Of a DNA stretch of 40,015 nucleotides, positions 8,902 through 17,361 are shown in pieces. Position 1 is the stretch's first letter, and each line of letters begins with the position of its first letter. The notes beneath the pieces are model-generated. The model did not search any database. It had not been told where the DNA came from and worked only from the letters and a program-made list of their open reading frames with translations. The translations under genes were made by a program, and so were the position numbers. The DNA is taken from positions 1 through 40,015 of the forward strand of contig JAITNG010000194.1 of the NCBI GenBank assembly GCA_031290595.1, written 5' to 3'. The DNA is from Oscillospiraceae bacterium (GTDB taxonomy: Bacteria > Bacillota > Clostridia > Oscillospirales > Acutalibacteraceae).

Positions 8902-9846
8902 TTATTTCGGCGGGCAATCGAAGCGCAGCGCACCTTCCCGGTGCAGACCGCGCATGAATTCCGCCGCGGGCATGGCGCGTTTGCCTTCGGGTTGGAGTTC
9001 GAGCAGTTCAAGCGTTCCGCTGCCGCAGGATACCAGCACGCGGCCGCCTTCCACCCATACCGTGCCGGGTGCGCGGTCGGCGTTGGCTTCGCTTGCGGCA
9101 CGGCTCTTGCGGAGTTTCAGCCTCCTGCCGCCCAAAACAGCTTCTGCGCCCGGCCAGGGGTGCAGGCCGCGCACCTGGTTGTGCAGCGCTGCGGCCGGCC
9201 GGTTCCAATCCAAAGGCGAAAGCGCCTTGCTGAGCATCGGCGCATAGGTGGTCTGCGCATTCCCCTGGCTTTGGGGAACCAACGCCCCTGCCGTGAGCAG
9301 ACGCAGGGTTTCGGCCAGGGCATCCGCACCCAAAACAGAGAGCGTCTTGTGGAGTTCCCCCGCATCCGCGTCTTCCGGGATCCCACAGCGCCTTTGCAGC
9401 AGCATATCGCCTGTATCCAGCCCTGCGTCCATCTGCATGGTGGTGACGCCGCTTTCGCTTTCGCCGTTCAGCAGCGCCCACTGGATGGGCGCCGCGCCCC
9501 GGTATTTGGGCAGGAGCGAAGCATGGACGTTGATGCAGCCGTGTTCCGGCAGCGCCAAAACTTCCGGCGGCAGGAGCTTGCCGTAGGCGACAACGACGAT
9601 CAGTTCCGGGGCATAGCCGCGCAGCTTGGCGAGCGCTTCGCCGCCGCGCAAAGCGGCGGGCTGTTCCACCGGGATCCCCGCCGCCCGGGCGCATTCCTTC
9701 ACCGGCGGCGGCGTCAGGAGCATCTTGCGCCCCTTGGGTTTATCCGGCTGGGTGAAGACGGCGGCGACTCCATGCCCGTCATGCAGCAGCCGTTCCAGGC
9801 AAGGGACGGCAAACTCTGGCGTCCCCATAAAAACAATTCTTTTCAC
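8902..9846 (-). CDS. fmt: Methionyl-tRNA formyltransferase
   Basis: Transfers a formyl group from 10-formyl-tetrahydrofolate to initiator Met-tRNA. The 314 residues show the N-terminal Rossmann part (MGTPEFAVPCLERLL), the catalytic region HASLLPKYRGAAPIQWALLNG, MQMDAGLDTGDML, and the C-terminal OB-like domain (VRGLHPWPGAEAVL). The start codon is GTG at 9846 (GTG AAA AGA); AAGG lies about 15 bases upstream, which is long, but the next in-frame ATG (MGTPEF) would cut into the conserved first strand. It is functionally paired with def, which lies two genes upstream. Confidence 0.97.
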   Translation of the reverse strand: MKRIVFMGTPEFAVPCLERLLHDGHGVAAVFTQPDKPKGRKMLLTPPPVKECARAAGIPVEQPAALRGGEALAKLRGYAPELIVVVAYGKLLPPEVLALPEHGCINVHASLLPKYRGAAPIQWALLNGESESGVTTMQMDAGLDTGDMLLQRRCGIPEDADAGELHKTLSVLGADALAETLRLLTAGALVPQSQGNAQTTYAPMLSKALSPLDWNRPAAALHNQVRGLHPWPGAEAVLGGRRLKLRKSRAASEANADRAPGTVWVEGGRVLVSCGSGTLELLELQPEGKRAMPAAEFMRGLHREGALRFDCPPK

Positions 9847-9855
9847 TGTGTTGAA

Positions 9856-10584
9856 TCAACCTTCTTTGAGATTTGCTTTTTGGGGTGCTATTTGGAGGGT
9901 GAACACATACACCAGCAGGTAGGCCATGGCGGTCAGCGTCGCAAAGAGAACCATCGTCATCAGCGCCCGGCGACCCAGCGCCTCCATGATATAGGCTGCC
10001 AAACGCCCGGGGCGGGTGAAAACATCCCAGCTGTTCAGGCGCAGACAGCGGCCGATCCACACCCCTACGCCGCTGAGGGCGCACACACCGCCCACAAAGC
10101 CCCAGCCCGCCAGGCTCCCGTGCCGCGTGCGCACAACGCTGTGCAGCAGCCGCAGCGAAAGCATCCCGACGGCAGCCCCCGCAGCCACGCCGGTGACCAT
10201 GTGCAAAAGCCCAAACCAGGCCACCGGGTTATCCGTGAAGCCCACGCCGCTGATATAAAATTCATACCAGCGCAGGTGAATCAAATCGGTGAGCATATAG
10301 GGCGCGTTGGGGAAGAAGAAAATCCACAGCAGCCACAGCGGCAGGGCAAGCAGCCGTTTGGCCTTGCCGCCCTGTTGCGCTTGCCAATAGAGGCCACAGG
10401 CGAACAAAAACGGAAGGCCGGAAAGGAAGATGTTCCACAGCATCATTTTGCGCATCGCCAGGCTGCTATAAAACAACACCAGCGTCCCCGTGACCGCGAC
10501 GGCCATGCACGCCAGCAGCGCCAGCGGGGCAAACAACGCTTCCGGGAGCCAGCGGGGATAGACCCTGTGCAGGATTTTGTTCAT
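9856..10584 (-). CDS. DUF1361 integral membrane protein
   Basis: A 242-residue hydrophobic protein with about six to seven predicted membrane helices (first at about 15-40, then 45-65, 80-100, 135-155, 165-185 and one near 215-235). The segment LWIFFFPNAPYMLTDLIHL at about 91-109 is the hallmark of the DUF1361 family, whose function is unknown. The ATG has GAGGAA nine bases upstream and lies 11 bases after def. Its insertion between def and fmt, genes usually adjacent, is unusual; a link to formyl-Met metabolism cannot be concluded from position alone. Confidence 0.85.
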   Translation of the reverse strand: MNKILHRVYPRWLPEALFAPLALLACMAVAVTGTLVLFYSSLAMRKMMLWNIFLSGLPFLFACGLYWQAQQGGKAKRLLALPLWLLWIFFFPNAPYMLTDLIHLRWYEFYISGVGFTDNPVAWFGLLHMVTGVAAGAAVGMLSLRLLHSVVRTRHGSLAGWGFVGGVCALSGVGVWIGRCLRLNSWDVFTRPGRLAAYIMEALGRRALMTMVLFATLTAMAYLLVYVFTLQIAPQKANLKEG

Positions 10585-10595
10585 CGTATCGTTCC

Positions 10596-11042
10596 TCAGC
10601 CCTCCCGGATGACGCGGCTCTTGAAGGTGATGCCATCCAAGTGGTCGATTTCGTGGCAGAACGCCCTGGCCTTGAGGCCTTCGGCTTTATAGAAGCACCA
10701 GGTACCCTGCCGGTTTTGGGCGCGCACGCGCACCACCGCCGGCCGCCGGGTGATCCCGTGTTCCCCGGGGAACGAAAGGCAGCCCTCCTGCTCCTCCTGC
10801 TGCCCCTCCTGCCCGATGATCTCCGGGTTCACTAGCTCCAACAGACCGTCACCCGCGTCGATCACCGCCACGCGCCGGAGGACGCCCACCTGCACCGCCG
10901 CCAGACCGCAGCCTTCCGCGGCGCGCATGGTTGCGGTCATGTCGTCCAGCAACTGACCGAGGCGCTCGTCGAAGCGCTCGACCGCACGGCTCTTTTTGTG
11001 CAGCACGGGGTCGCCGTTTTTGATGATCTGACGCCTTGCCAT
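10596..11042 (-). CDS. def: Peptide deformylase
   Basis: Removes the N-formyl group from nascent proteins; a ferrous/zinc metalloenzyme. All three family motifs are visible in the 148 residues: GCGLAAVQVG (motif 1, about 44-53), EGCLSFP (motif 2, metal-binding Cys, about 86-92) and HEIDHLDG (motif 3, two metal-binding His and catalytic Glu, about 130-137). A Gln/Glu-rich segment QEGQQEEQEG lies just before motif 2. The ATG has AAGGATG about ten bases upstream and lies 23 bases after priA. Confidence 0.97.
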   Translation of the reverse strand: MARRQIIKNGDPVLHKKSRAVERFDERLGQLLDDMTATMRAAEGCGLAAVQVGVLRRVAVIDAGDGLLELVNPEIIGQEGQQEEQEGCLSFPGEHGITRRPAVVRVRAQNRQGTWCFYKAEGLKARAFCHEIDHLDGITFKSRVIREG

Positions 11043-11065
11043 GTTGCCACATCCTTACTACAATA

Positions 11066-13555
11066 CTATACTATCGTTTCCGGGTTCATATCCGCATATG
11101 CAGTGACCTTTGCGAAACGGCTTTCCTTCCCGAAGGCGGAAAGCACATCCGCAACCATCCTGCGGAATGCCGCGCTGCTGTGGCACTTGACCAGCAGCCG
11201 CCAGCGGAACCTGTTGCCCAGCTTGCTCACACGGGCGGGCATCGGCCCGAGTACAATGATCTTTTCGCCCGCAAAAGCGCCGTCTTCCGCCGTGCGCTGC
11301 CGCAGCAGTTCCAGCAGGTATTTTGCACCCTGCCGGGCGAGGGGTTCCAATTCAGCAACAACGCCGAGCAGACAAAAATCACAGTAGGGCGGGTATATCA
11401 GGAGCTTGCGCAGCCGGATCTCCGTCTGGAAAAAGGAGCGGTAGGCTTGCCGGGCTGCCAGGCGGATGATCTCGTTTTCCGGGTTGATGGTCTGCACCAG
11501 CGCCAGGCCGGGGTATTGCCCCCTGCCCGCCCTGCCCACCACCTGGGTCAGTAGCGCAAAGGCGCGTTCCTGGCTGCGGTAATCGTCGAGGTACAGCTGC
11601 TGATCGATGGAAAGCACGCCCACCAGGGTTACGTTCTCAAAATCCAGCCCCTTGGCCACCATCTGGGTGCCGAGCAGCACGTCGTATTGCTTCGCCGCGA
11701 AGCCGGAAAGCAGTTCTTCACGCGCACCCCGCGCCGCCGTGGAATCCGCATCCATGCGGGCGACGCGCAGCCCCGGCAGCAGACGGAGCAGCTCCTGCTC
11801 CAGCTTCTGCGTCCCCGCCCCGCCAAAGCGGACGGTGGGCTGGCCGCATTCCGGGCAAGCCGTGGGCGCCGGGCCGCTGAAGCCGCAATAATGGCACATC
11901 ACGCGCTCATTGGCCAGGTGATAGGTCAGCGAAATGCTGCACTGCGGGCAGGTGATCACGCGGGAACAGCTGTCGCAAGCCAAAAAAGTGTGGTAGCCCC
12001 GCCGGTTCATCAAAAGGATTGCCTGGTGGCCTTCGGCCAGCACGCGGCGCAGTTCTTCAAGCAGTTCCCCGCTGAGTAGGCGGTTCTCCCCCGCCCTGCG
12101 TTCCAGGCGCAGGTCAACGGTGCGCACCTCCGGCAGCGCGGCGGTTCCGTAGCGGTTTTCCAGCGTTTCAAGCCGATAACGCCCCCGGAGGGCGGCGGCG
12201 TAGCTTTCCACACCCGGCGTGGCGGAGGCCAGCAACAGCAGCGCGTGGTTTTGCGCCGCCCGCCGCTTCGCAACATCACGGGCATGGAAGCGCGGCGTCT
12301 GCTCCGATTTATAGGTATGTTCATGCTCTTCATCCATGACGATGAGGCCGATGTTTTCCAGCGGTGCAAACACGGCGCTGCGGGTGCCGAGGGCTATGGT
12401 GGCTCTCCCTTCCCGCAGACGGTTCCATTCATCCATGCGCTCCCCCATGGAAAGCGCGCTGTGCAGCAGCGCCACCCTGCTGCCATACCTTGCGGTGAAG
12501 CGCCCCAGCAGTTGGGGGGTCAAAGCGATTTCCGGCACCAGAACGACCACGCCGCGCCCTTGGGCAAGGGTTTCGTCAATCAGCCGGAGGTAGACGCTGG
12601 TTTTGCCGCTGCCCGTCACCCCAAAGAGCAGCGCCGTGCCGGGTGTTTCGCTTTGCATCGCCCCGCGCAGGTTATCGAAGGCCTGTTCCTGCTCTTTCGT
12701 CAGTGCAATTGGCGTGGCTTCCCCGGCCTGGTTTTCGGCCACGGGGCCGCGCCAGATTCGCTTTGCCCAGCTGCGCAGCACGCCCTTGCGCTCCATCGCC
12801 TGTGGCACCGCCGGGGATGCGCCGGTGTAGGTGCAAATTTCCTGCATCGAAGCCGCGCCGCACTGGGCGAGGAACGCCCACACCTCCCCCTGTCTGCCCG
12901 TCAGCTTCCCGCCGGCTTCGGCAGATTCTTCCGCCGGGGCAAATATGCGCTCGGTCAGTTCCCCCGCACCCCGCAGGGCGTCGGTGTTGCGCAAAAGGAA
13001 GCCTTTTTCCGCCAGCAGCTCCGGCAGCATGGAATCCACCGGCAAACCGCAGCTCTTGAGCAGCGTTTCCTTTGGGTGGTAGCTCTTCCGGCTGCGGGCG
13101 GTGCGCAGTTTTTCGAGGATCCGCCGCTCGTCTTCTTCCAGCAGCGCCTCCGGCGGGCAATGCTCCGGCGGCAGGGCGCTGAAGGTCGCGTGGATTTTTT
13201 GATGCAGCCCGGCTGGCACCATTGCGCGGAAGGCTTCGTAATAGGTGCAAAAGCAGTGTTCGCGCAGCCAGGGGATCAAGCCGACCAGCTCCGGCGGCAA
13301 CAGGGGCGATGCATCCAGGAGGATACGAAGGCTCTTCAGGCTGCCGTGCGCTTCCCCTGCCGTTTCGCGCAGTTCCAGCACCAGGCCAACACAATCCTTG
13401 CCACCGCTGCCAAAGGGGACGCGCACCCGGCAACCGGGCAAAACCGCGCCTTGCAACAGAGGAGGGATGGCATAGGTATACAGCTGGTCAAAATGGAAGG
13501 CTGCCCGTTCCACCGCAACAGCGGCAAAGCAGACCGCCCGCTCGTTTTCTATCAT
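11066..13555 (-). CDS. priA: Primosomal protein N' (replication restart helicase PriA)
   Basis: A 3'-5' DNA helicase that recognises stalled forks and reloads the replisome. Using the ATG at 13555 gives 829 residues: an N-terminal DNA-binding domain (FDQLYTYAIPPLLQ), the Walker A GVTGSGKTSVYLRL, Walker B VMDEEHEHTY, the zinc region with eight Cys (CDSC, CPQC, CHYC, CPEC), and helicase motifs LGTQMVAKGLDF and VGRAGRG. A TTG at 13576 overlapping the rpoZ stop would add seven residues and be translationally coupled; neither start has an ideal ribosome site, so the start is uncertain by that amount. The coaBC gene often present before priA is absent. Confidence 0.96.
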   Translation of the reverse strand: MIENERAVCFAAVAVERAAFHFDQLYTYAIPPLLQGAVLPGCRVRVPFGSGGKDCVGLVLELRETAGEAHGSLKSLRILLDASPLLPPELVGLIPWLREHCFCTYYEAFRAMVPAGLHQKIHATFSALPPEHCPPEALLEEDERRILEKLRTARSRKSYHPKETLLKSCGLPVDSMLPELLAEKGFLLRNTDALRGAGELTERIFAPAEESAEAGGKLTGRQGEVWAFLAQCGAASMQEICTYTGASPAVPQAMERKGVLRSWAKRIWRGPVAENQAGEATPIALTKEQEQAFDNLRGAMQSETPGTALLFGVTGSGKTSVYLRLIDETLAQGRGVVVLVPEIALTPQLLGRFTARYGSRVALLHSALSMGERMDEWNRLREGRATIALGTRSAVFAPLENIGLIVMDEEHEHTYKSEQTPRFHARDVAKRRAAQNHALLLLASATPGVESYAAALRGRYRLETLENRYGTAALPEVRTVDLRLERRAGENRLLSGELLEELRRVLAEGHQAILLMNRRGYHTFLACDSCSRVITCPQCSISLTYHLANERVMCHYCGFSGPAPTACPECGQPTVRFGGAGTQKLEQELLRLLPGLRVARMDADSTAARGAREELLSGFAAKQYDVLLGTQMVAKGLDFENVTLVGVLSIDQQLYLDDYRSQERAFALLTQVVGRAGRGQYPGLALVQTINPENEIIRLAARQAYRSFFQTEIRLRKLLIYPPYCDFCLLGVVAELEPLARQGAKYLLELLRQRTAEDGAFAGEKIIVLGPMPARVSKLGNRFRWRLLVKCHSSAAFRRMVADVLSAFGKESRFAKVTAYADMNPETIV

Positions 13556-13572
13556 ATTTTGATTCGGCGCCC

Positions 13573-13782
13573 TCAAAAATCCCGTATCTCTTCCGGCTCC
13601 AGGAGGGCATAGCGGCCTTCCAGGAAATCGTTCAGCGCCAGGGTGACGGGCTTGCCTTCCACCCAGACCTTGTCGCTATCGGCCTCGTTGACCAGTTCCC
13701 GCGCCCGCTTTGCCACGGCTGTGACCAGGGAATAGCGGCTGGTGTGTTTGCCCATGATGCTGCGCACGTCAATATTTAGCAT
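13573..13782 (-). CDS. rpoZ: DNA-directed RNA polymerase subunit omega
   Basis: Small RNA polymerase subunit that helps beta-prime folding. The 69 residues include the family core SRYSLVTAVAKRARELVNEA and, after an insert, LALNDFLEGRYALLEPEE. Length agrees with the short clostridial forms. It lies between gmk and priA as in other Firmicutes. The ATG at 13782 is preceded by AGAGAGG at a rather long distance (about 14 bases). Expression is expected from the yicC-remA-gmk transcript. Confidence 0.95.
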   Translation of the reverse strand: MLNIDVRSIMGKHTSRYSLVTAVAKRARELVNEADSDKVWVEGKPVTLALNDFLEGRYALLEPEEIRDF

Positions 13783-13832
13783 TGATTGTACCCATACCTC
13801 TCTTATTTTATGAAAAAAACGCCACAGATGTT

Positions 13833-14453
13833 CTATTGGATTTTTGTGACCTCTTCAATCATATATTTCCTGCGGCAGGTGCGCTGGCGTTCCGCCCGGA
13901 TGATTGCGCGGAAGTCGCTGACCGCATAATCCAACTCGTCGTTGAGGATCAGATAATCGTAATCCGATGCGTGGCGCAACTCGTCCGCCGCAATCTCCAT
14001 CCGCCGCAGGATTTCCGATTCATCCTCGCTCTTGCGCCCAAACAGGCGCTGCGAAAGCACTTCCAGCGAAGGGGGGAGCAAAAACACGCTGACGCAATTG
14101 GGGTAAAGGCTGCGGATGCGCTTTGCGCCTTCGACTTCGATTTTCAGCACAACCGTTTTGCCGTTGGCAAGCCATTCATCCACCGTCGTCTTGGGCGTGC
14201 CGTAATAGTTCCCGCTGTAGCTGGTGTGTTCCAGCACCTCGCCGTCCTTGAGCTTCTGCTCAAAGTATTCCCGCGTCACAAAGTAATAATGCGTCCCGTC
14301 CGCTTCCCAGCTCCGGCGCTGCCGGGTGGTCAGGGAAACGGAAAACTCCAAATCGTCATCGGCATGGGCGGCCAGCTCGCTGAGCAGGGTATCTTTGCCG
14401 GAGCCGGACGGCCCCGAAAGAACGATGAGCAGACCCTCTCTGTTATTGCGCAT
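13833..14453 (-). CDS. gmk: Guanylate kinase
   Basis: Phosphorylates GMP to GDP with ATP. The 206 residues begin MRNNREGLLIVLSGPSGSGKD: the P-loop is GPSGSGKD, where Asp replaces the more common Gly at the last position. The GMP-binding motifs follow (SVSLTTRQRR, the residues around GTHYYFV), then YSGNYYGTPK and the C-terminal lid NDELDYAVSDF. A longer reading frame runs upstream, but that part is an out-of-frame reading of remA; the ATG at 14453 fits the family N-terminus and overlaps remA by 11 bp. Confidence 0.97.
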   Translation of the reverse strand: MRNNREGLLIVLSGPSGSGKDTLLSELAAHADDDLEFSVSLTTRQRRSWEADGTHYYFVTREYFEQKLKDGEVLEHTSYSGNYYGTPKTTVDEWLANGKTVVLKIEVEGAKRIRSLYPNCVSVFLLPPSLEVLSQRLFGRKSEDESEILRRMEIAADELRHASDYDYLILNDELDYAVSDFRAIIRAERQRTCRRKYMIEEVTKIQ

Positions 14454-14715
14454 GATCTTCCTCCTCCACTTCTGTCGCCCCCTCGGCGTGCATACGGCTT
14501 GCGATGGTTTCCGTCTGGAGGTAACTGAGTACCGTGTGGCCGCTGTCGAGCAACAGCACGGCGCGGGTGCGCCGCCCACAGGATGCATCCACCAGGGTGC
14601 CGGCCGCCTTGGCTTCCTGCGCCAGGCGCTTGACGGGCTGGGAATCCGGCTGCAAAACCGCCAGAACACGCTCCCCGTTGAGCAGGTTGCCAAAGCCGAT
14701 GTTGACCAATTGCAT
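14443..14715 (-). CDS. remA: RemA/DUF370 family biofilm-matrix regulator
   Basis: RemA is a small DNA-binding protein that activates extracellular matrix operons in Bacillus; outside Bacillus its targets are mostly unknown. The 90 residues match closely: INIGFGNLL-like VNIGFGNLLNGERVLAVL, PDSQPVKRLAQEAK, and the near-invariant GRRTRAVLLLDSGH. It ends with an acidic tail (EVEEEDHAQ). The location between yicC and gmk is the conserved one. The ATG at 14715 lies 17 bases after yicC. Confidence 0.95.
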   Translation of the reverse strand: MQLVNIGFGNLLNGERVLAVLQPDSQPVKRLAQEAKAAGTLVDASCGRRTRAVLLLDSGHTVLSYLQTETIASRMHAEGATEVEEEDHAQ

Positions 14716-14732
14716 TGCTTGTTTCCCCCGTA

Positions 14733-15611
14733 TTATTCCAGGTTTTGAATCTGTTCGCGTATTTTTTCCACCAGCGCCTTGAGTTCCACCACCCGCCGGG
14801 CGATGGCAATATCCTGCGCCTTGGAACCGATGGTGTTGGCTTCGCGGTTGATTTCCTGCACCAAAAAATCCAGCTTGCGGCCGATGGGGTCCGGGCTATC
14901 AAAAAACGCCGCCAGCTGTTCCAGGTGACTGCGCAGGCGAACCGTTTCTTCCGCCACGGCGGTTTTATCGGCAAAAATGGCGGCTTCGGTCAGCAAACGC
15001 TGCTCTTCCACTTTGGCGTCGGCCAGCAGTTCGCGCATCCGCTGCGCCAGCTTTTCGTTGTATTCCAGCACGGTTTGGGGCGAGCGCTCTTCCACAAAGG
15101 CCACATGCTCCAGGATCTCCCCCGCCCGCGCCAAAATATCCGCTTGTAGGCGCAGCCCCTCGGCTTCGCGCATGGCCAGGAACCTTGCGGCGGCTTCCTG
15201 CACGGCGGGCAGCGCCGCTTCCCAAATCGCGGCTTCATCCGCCGTCCGTTTTTCCACTGTGAAAAGCTCCGGCAAGCGCAGCAGCGATGTTGCGGTGAGG
15301 TCGTTGCGCACGCCGTAGTCCCGCTCCATTTCCGCAAAGGCGTCCAGGTACCCGCGCAGCAGCGCCGGGTGCAGCCGCACCGCCAAATCCTGCTCCCGCA
15401 AGGATTCCAGCATCAGCCCGCACTCCACCTTCCCGCGGGAAATCAGGCCGCTGAGGAAGGTCTTGAGCTTTTCTTCCAAAAAGCCGCAGGAACGCGGCAC
15501 CCGTGCGGAAAACTCAAAATAGCGGTGGTTGACGCTCTTGATTTCGCAGACGGCACGGTATTCCCCGTTGCTGGTTTCCGCCCGGCCAAAGCCCGTCATA
15601 CTGCGCACCAT
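14733..15611 (-). CDS. yicC: YicC/YloC family endoribonuclease
   Basis: YicC-family proteins are endoribonucleases taking part in RNA turnover. Beginning at MVRSMTGFGR the protein has 292 residues; the N-terminal signature SMTGFGRAE, then EIKSVNHRYFEF and the C-terminal DUF1732 part (GRKLDFLVQEINREANTIGSKAQD) are clear. A longer frame adds 15 residues, but the ATG at 15611 has GGGAGG at a good distance and is the family start. It is the first gene of the housekeeping cluster and is directly preceded by a near-consensus promoter. Confidence 0.96.
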   Translation of the reverse strand: MVRSMTGFGRAETSNGEYRAVCEIKSVNHRYFEFSARVPRSCGFLEEKLKTFLSGLISRGKVECGLMLESLREQDLAVRLHPALLRGYLDAFAEMERDYGVRNDLTATSLLRLPELFTVEKRTADEAAIWEAALPAVQEAAARFLAMREAEGLRLQADILARAGEILEHVAFVEERSPQTVLEYNEKLAQRMRELLADAKVEEQRLLTEAAIFADKTAVAEETVRLRSHLEQLAAFFDSPDPIGRKLDFLVQEINREANTIGSKAQDIAIARRVVELKALVEKIREQIQNLE

Positions 15612-15646
15612 ATTGCAAAACCTCCCCATCCTCGCTCTATCGTATA

Positions 15647-15675
15647 ATTTTAGCACATTTCCGCCGGTTTGTCAA
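15647..15675 (-). promoter_or_regulatory. Sigma-A-type promoter for the yicC-remA-gmk operon
   Basis: On the minus strand TTGACA (15670-15675, perfect) is followed after exactly 17 bases by TAAAAT (15647-15652, five of six). The expected start point is about 25-30 bases before the yicC ribosome site. This is probably the main promoter for the cluster reading toward priA and fmt. Confidence 0.85.
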
Positions 15676-15763
15676 ATGAATTCGCATAGAATCCCGCGCC
15701 GCCGCATATATCTGCAATGCTTCCCTGTGCAAATCCTGCCCACTAGAAAGGCGCGTGAATTTT

Positions 15764-16255
15764 ATGTTTGTGTATTCCGTCAAATCCTCCAAGCTCAAGC
15801 TGGCCGCCCTGCTCCTTGTGATTGCCGCCGCCGTGCTGGCGCTGGTCTTCCTCACCCGGGGCGAAAAAACGCCGGTGAAGGGCGGTAACATCCGCGTCGC
15901 CGCCTCCAATGCCGCCGAGCGCCTGGCCTTCCTTTCCCAATTCGGCTGGGAAGTTTCGGAAGACCCCATAGAGGTCAGCGAAGTGATCATCCCCGCAACA
16001 TTTGACGAAACCTACGAAAAGTATAACGAAATCCAAAAGGCGCAAAGCATGGATCTTGCCGCCGTGGCGGGCAAACGGCTCAAGCGCTGGACCTATGAGG
16101 TCAAAAATTACCCCGGCTTTGAAAATAAGCCCGGCGTGGTGCAGGCCAATTTGCTGATCGAAAACGGCGTCGTCATCGGCGGCGACGTCTGTTCGCTGGA
16201 ACTCGGCGGCTTTTTGCAGGGCTTCGACTTCCCCGCCGCCGTGCCAAAGAATTGA
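15764..16255 (+). CDS. DUF4830 domain-containing membrane-anchored protein
   Basis: A 163-residue protein (from the ATG) with a short basic N-terminus, one hydrophobic helix (KLAALLLVIAAAVLALVFL, about residues 11-29) and an extracytoplasmic DUF4830 domain (AERLAFLSQFGWEVSEDPIEV, then IPATFDETYEKYNEIQKAQ, and GVVQANLLIENGVVIGGDV). The function of the family is unknown. A GTG three codons earlier (15755) is an alternative start; GAAAGG lies 4 bases from the GTG and 13 from the ATG, so the choice is open. It lies divergent from yicC and in front of tepA, 69 bases apart. Confidence 0.85.
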   Translation: MFVYSVKSSKLKLAALLLVIAAAVLALVFLTRGEKTPVKGGNIRVAASNAAERLAFLSQFGWEVSEDPIEVSEVIIPATFDETYEKYNEIQKAQSMDLAAVAGKRLKRWTYEVKNYPGFENKPGVVQANLLIENGVVIGGDVCSLELGGFLQGFDFPAAVPKN

Positions 16256-16324
16256 CAATGTATGCCCTCCCCCGTTTGCAGCATACTAATCCTGAAATGT
16301 GCATAAAAAAGGGGGAACGCAGCG

Positions 16325-17041
16325 ATGCAGTCGCCAAGCAACGATTATACGCCGCCCGAAGTGAACAACCCGGATCCCGACGGCGGCGACGATGAACCGC
16401 ACGAGCGTAAACAGAGCCAGGAAAACGGGAACATCACCCTGGAAGGGCGGCGGGGGCTGATCCACTGCCTGACCGTGATCGGGCAGATTGAGGGGCACAC
16501 CGAACTTTCGGCTGAAACGAAGACCACCAAGTATGAACACGTGATCCCGCAACTGGTGGCCATTGAAGAGAGCCGTGAGGTGCGCGGGATGCTGATCATC
16601 CTCAACACCGTGGGGGGCGACATTGAAGCCGGGCTTGCCCTGGCCGAACTGATCGCCGGGATGAAGACCCCCACGGTTTCGCTTGTGCTGGGCGGCGGGC
16701 ATTCCATCGGGGTGCCGCTGGCAGTGGCCGCCAGGCATTCGTTCATCACGCCCTCGGCCACCATGACCATCCACCCCGTGCGCATGAACGGCCTGGTGCT
16801 GGGCGTGCCGCAGACGCTTTCCTATTTTGAACAGATGCAGGAGCGCATCGTCCACTTTGTGGCGCAGAATTCCCACGTCCCCCCCGACCGATACCGCCAC
16901 ATGATGCTTGAAACCGGGGAGATGGCGATGGACTTCGGCACAGTGCTGACCGGGGAACAGGCGGTGCGCGAAGGCCTGATCGACCGCCTGGGCGGCCTTT
17001 CGGATGCACTCGACGCACTGTATGAGATGATCCCGGCATGA
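16325..17041 (+). CDS. tepA: ClpP-like serine protease, TepA family
   Basis: Cytoplasmic ClpP-fold protease related to Bacillus TepA (translocation-enhancing protein). After an acidic, Pro-rich tail (residues 1-40) the fold starts at LIHCLTVIGQIEGH. It has LNTVGGDIEAGLALAELI, the nucleophile Ser127 in GGHSIGVP, His150 in TIHPVR, and a candidate Asp near 204. Length (238) is normal. The ATG has GGGGGAA upstream. A 30-bp hairpin begins 19 bases after its stop and may end the transcript. Confidence 0.92.
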   Translation: MQSPSNDYTPPEVNNPDPDGGDDEPHERKQSQENGNITLEGRRGLIHCLTVIGQIEGHTELSAETKTTKYEHVIPQLVAIEESREVRGMLIILNTVGGDIEAGLALAELIAGMKTPTVSLVLGGGHSIGVPLAVAARHSFITPSATMTIHPVRMNGLVLGVPQTLSYFEQMQERIVHFVAQNSHVPPDRYRHMMLETGEMAMDFGTVLTGEQAVREGLIDRLGGLSDALDALYEMIPA

Positions 17042-17059
17042 GCTTCGCCGACAACAACA

Positions 17060-17089
17060 AGCCCCCATGCACCTTGGTGCATGGGGGCT
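17060..17089. terminator. 30-bp hairpin, copy 1, after tepA
   Basis: A 14-bp perfect inverted repeat (arm AGCCCCCATGCACC) around a TT centre. It starts 19 bases after the tepA stop and ends 21 bases before the stop of the small minus-strand ORF at 17111. No run of T follows on either strand, so classical intrinsic termination is doubtful. An identical 30-base copy lies at 17771-17800. Confidence 0.6.
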
Positions 17090-17110
17090 GCAAGTCCTTG
17101 TTCGGTTAAA

Positions 17111-17299
17111 TCATTCGGTCATCGTCCATTTTTTGAACGCCGGGCGGTGCGCTTCGGCGTATTCAGCAGAAGCGTTCAGCAATGCATCGACAGTCATATC
17201 CTCGAAAAGATTATCCCGTCGCCAATCCGTGTAATTGAATGGTTCTTCGGCTTTTAACGTGAACACAAACATCTCCGCACCTACCGTTCCTATAAGCAT
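17111..17299 (-). CDS. Hypothetical small protein (62 residues)
   Basis: From the ATG at 17299 the frame encodes 62 residues, starting MLIGTVGAEMFVFTLKAEE and ending FKKWTMTE. GGAG is 11 bases upstream. A TTG at 17332 would add 11 residues. The middle (NYTDWRRDNLFEDMTVDALLNASAEYAEAHR) looks like an acidic helical segment. Base composition is poorer in G+C than the neighbouring genes, and the region is rich in repeats. I recognise no family; it could be a real small protein, the tail of a decayed gene, or chance. Confidence 0.35.
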   Translation of the reverse strand: MLIGTVGAEMFVFTLKAEEPFNYTDWRRDNLFEDMTVDALLNASAEYAEAHRPAFKKWTMTE

Positions 17300-17361
17300 T
17301 ATTTTAAAGCTCCGGGCGACTGCTAATGCCAATCGCGGGTTGGATTGCTGTTTTTAGGTTG

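Noticed and set aside
14454-14693. N-terminal extension of guanylate kinase by 80 residues
   Set aside because: It is an out-of-frame reading of remA; the family N-terminus matches the ATG at 14453.
16252-16287. TTGACA at the end of the DUF4830 gene as a promoter for tepA
   Set aside because: The nearest -10-like sequence is 24 bases away, too far for a sigma-A promoter.
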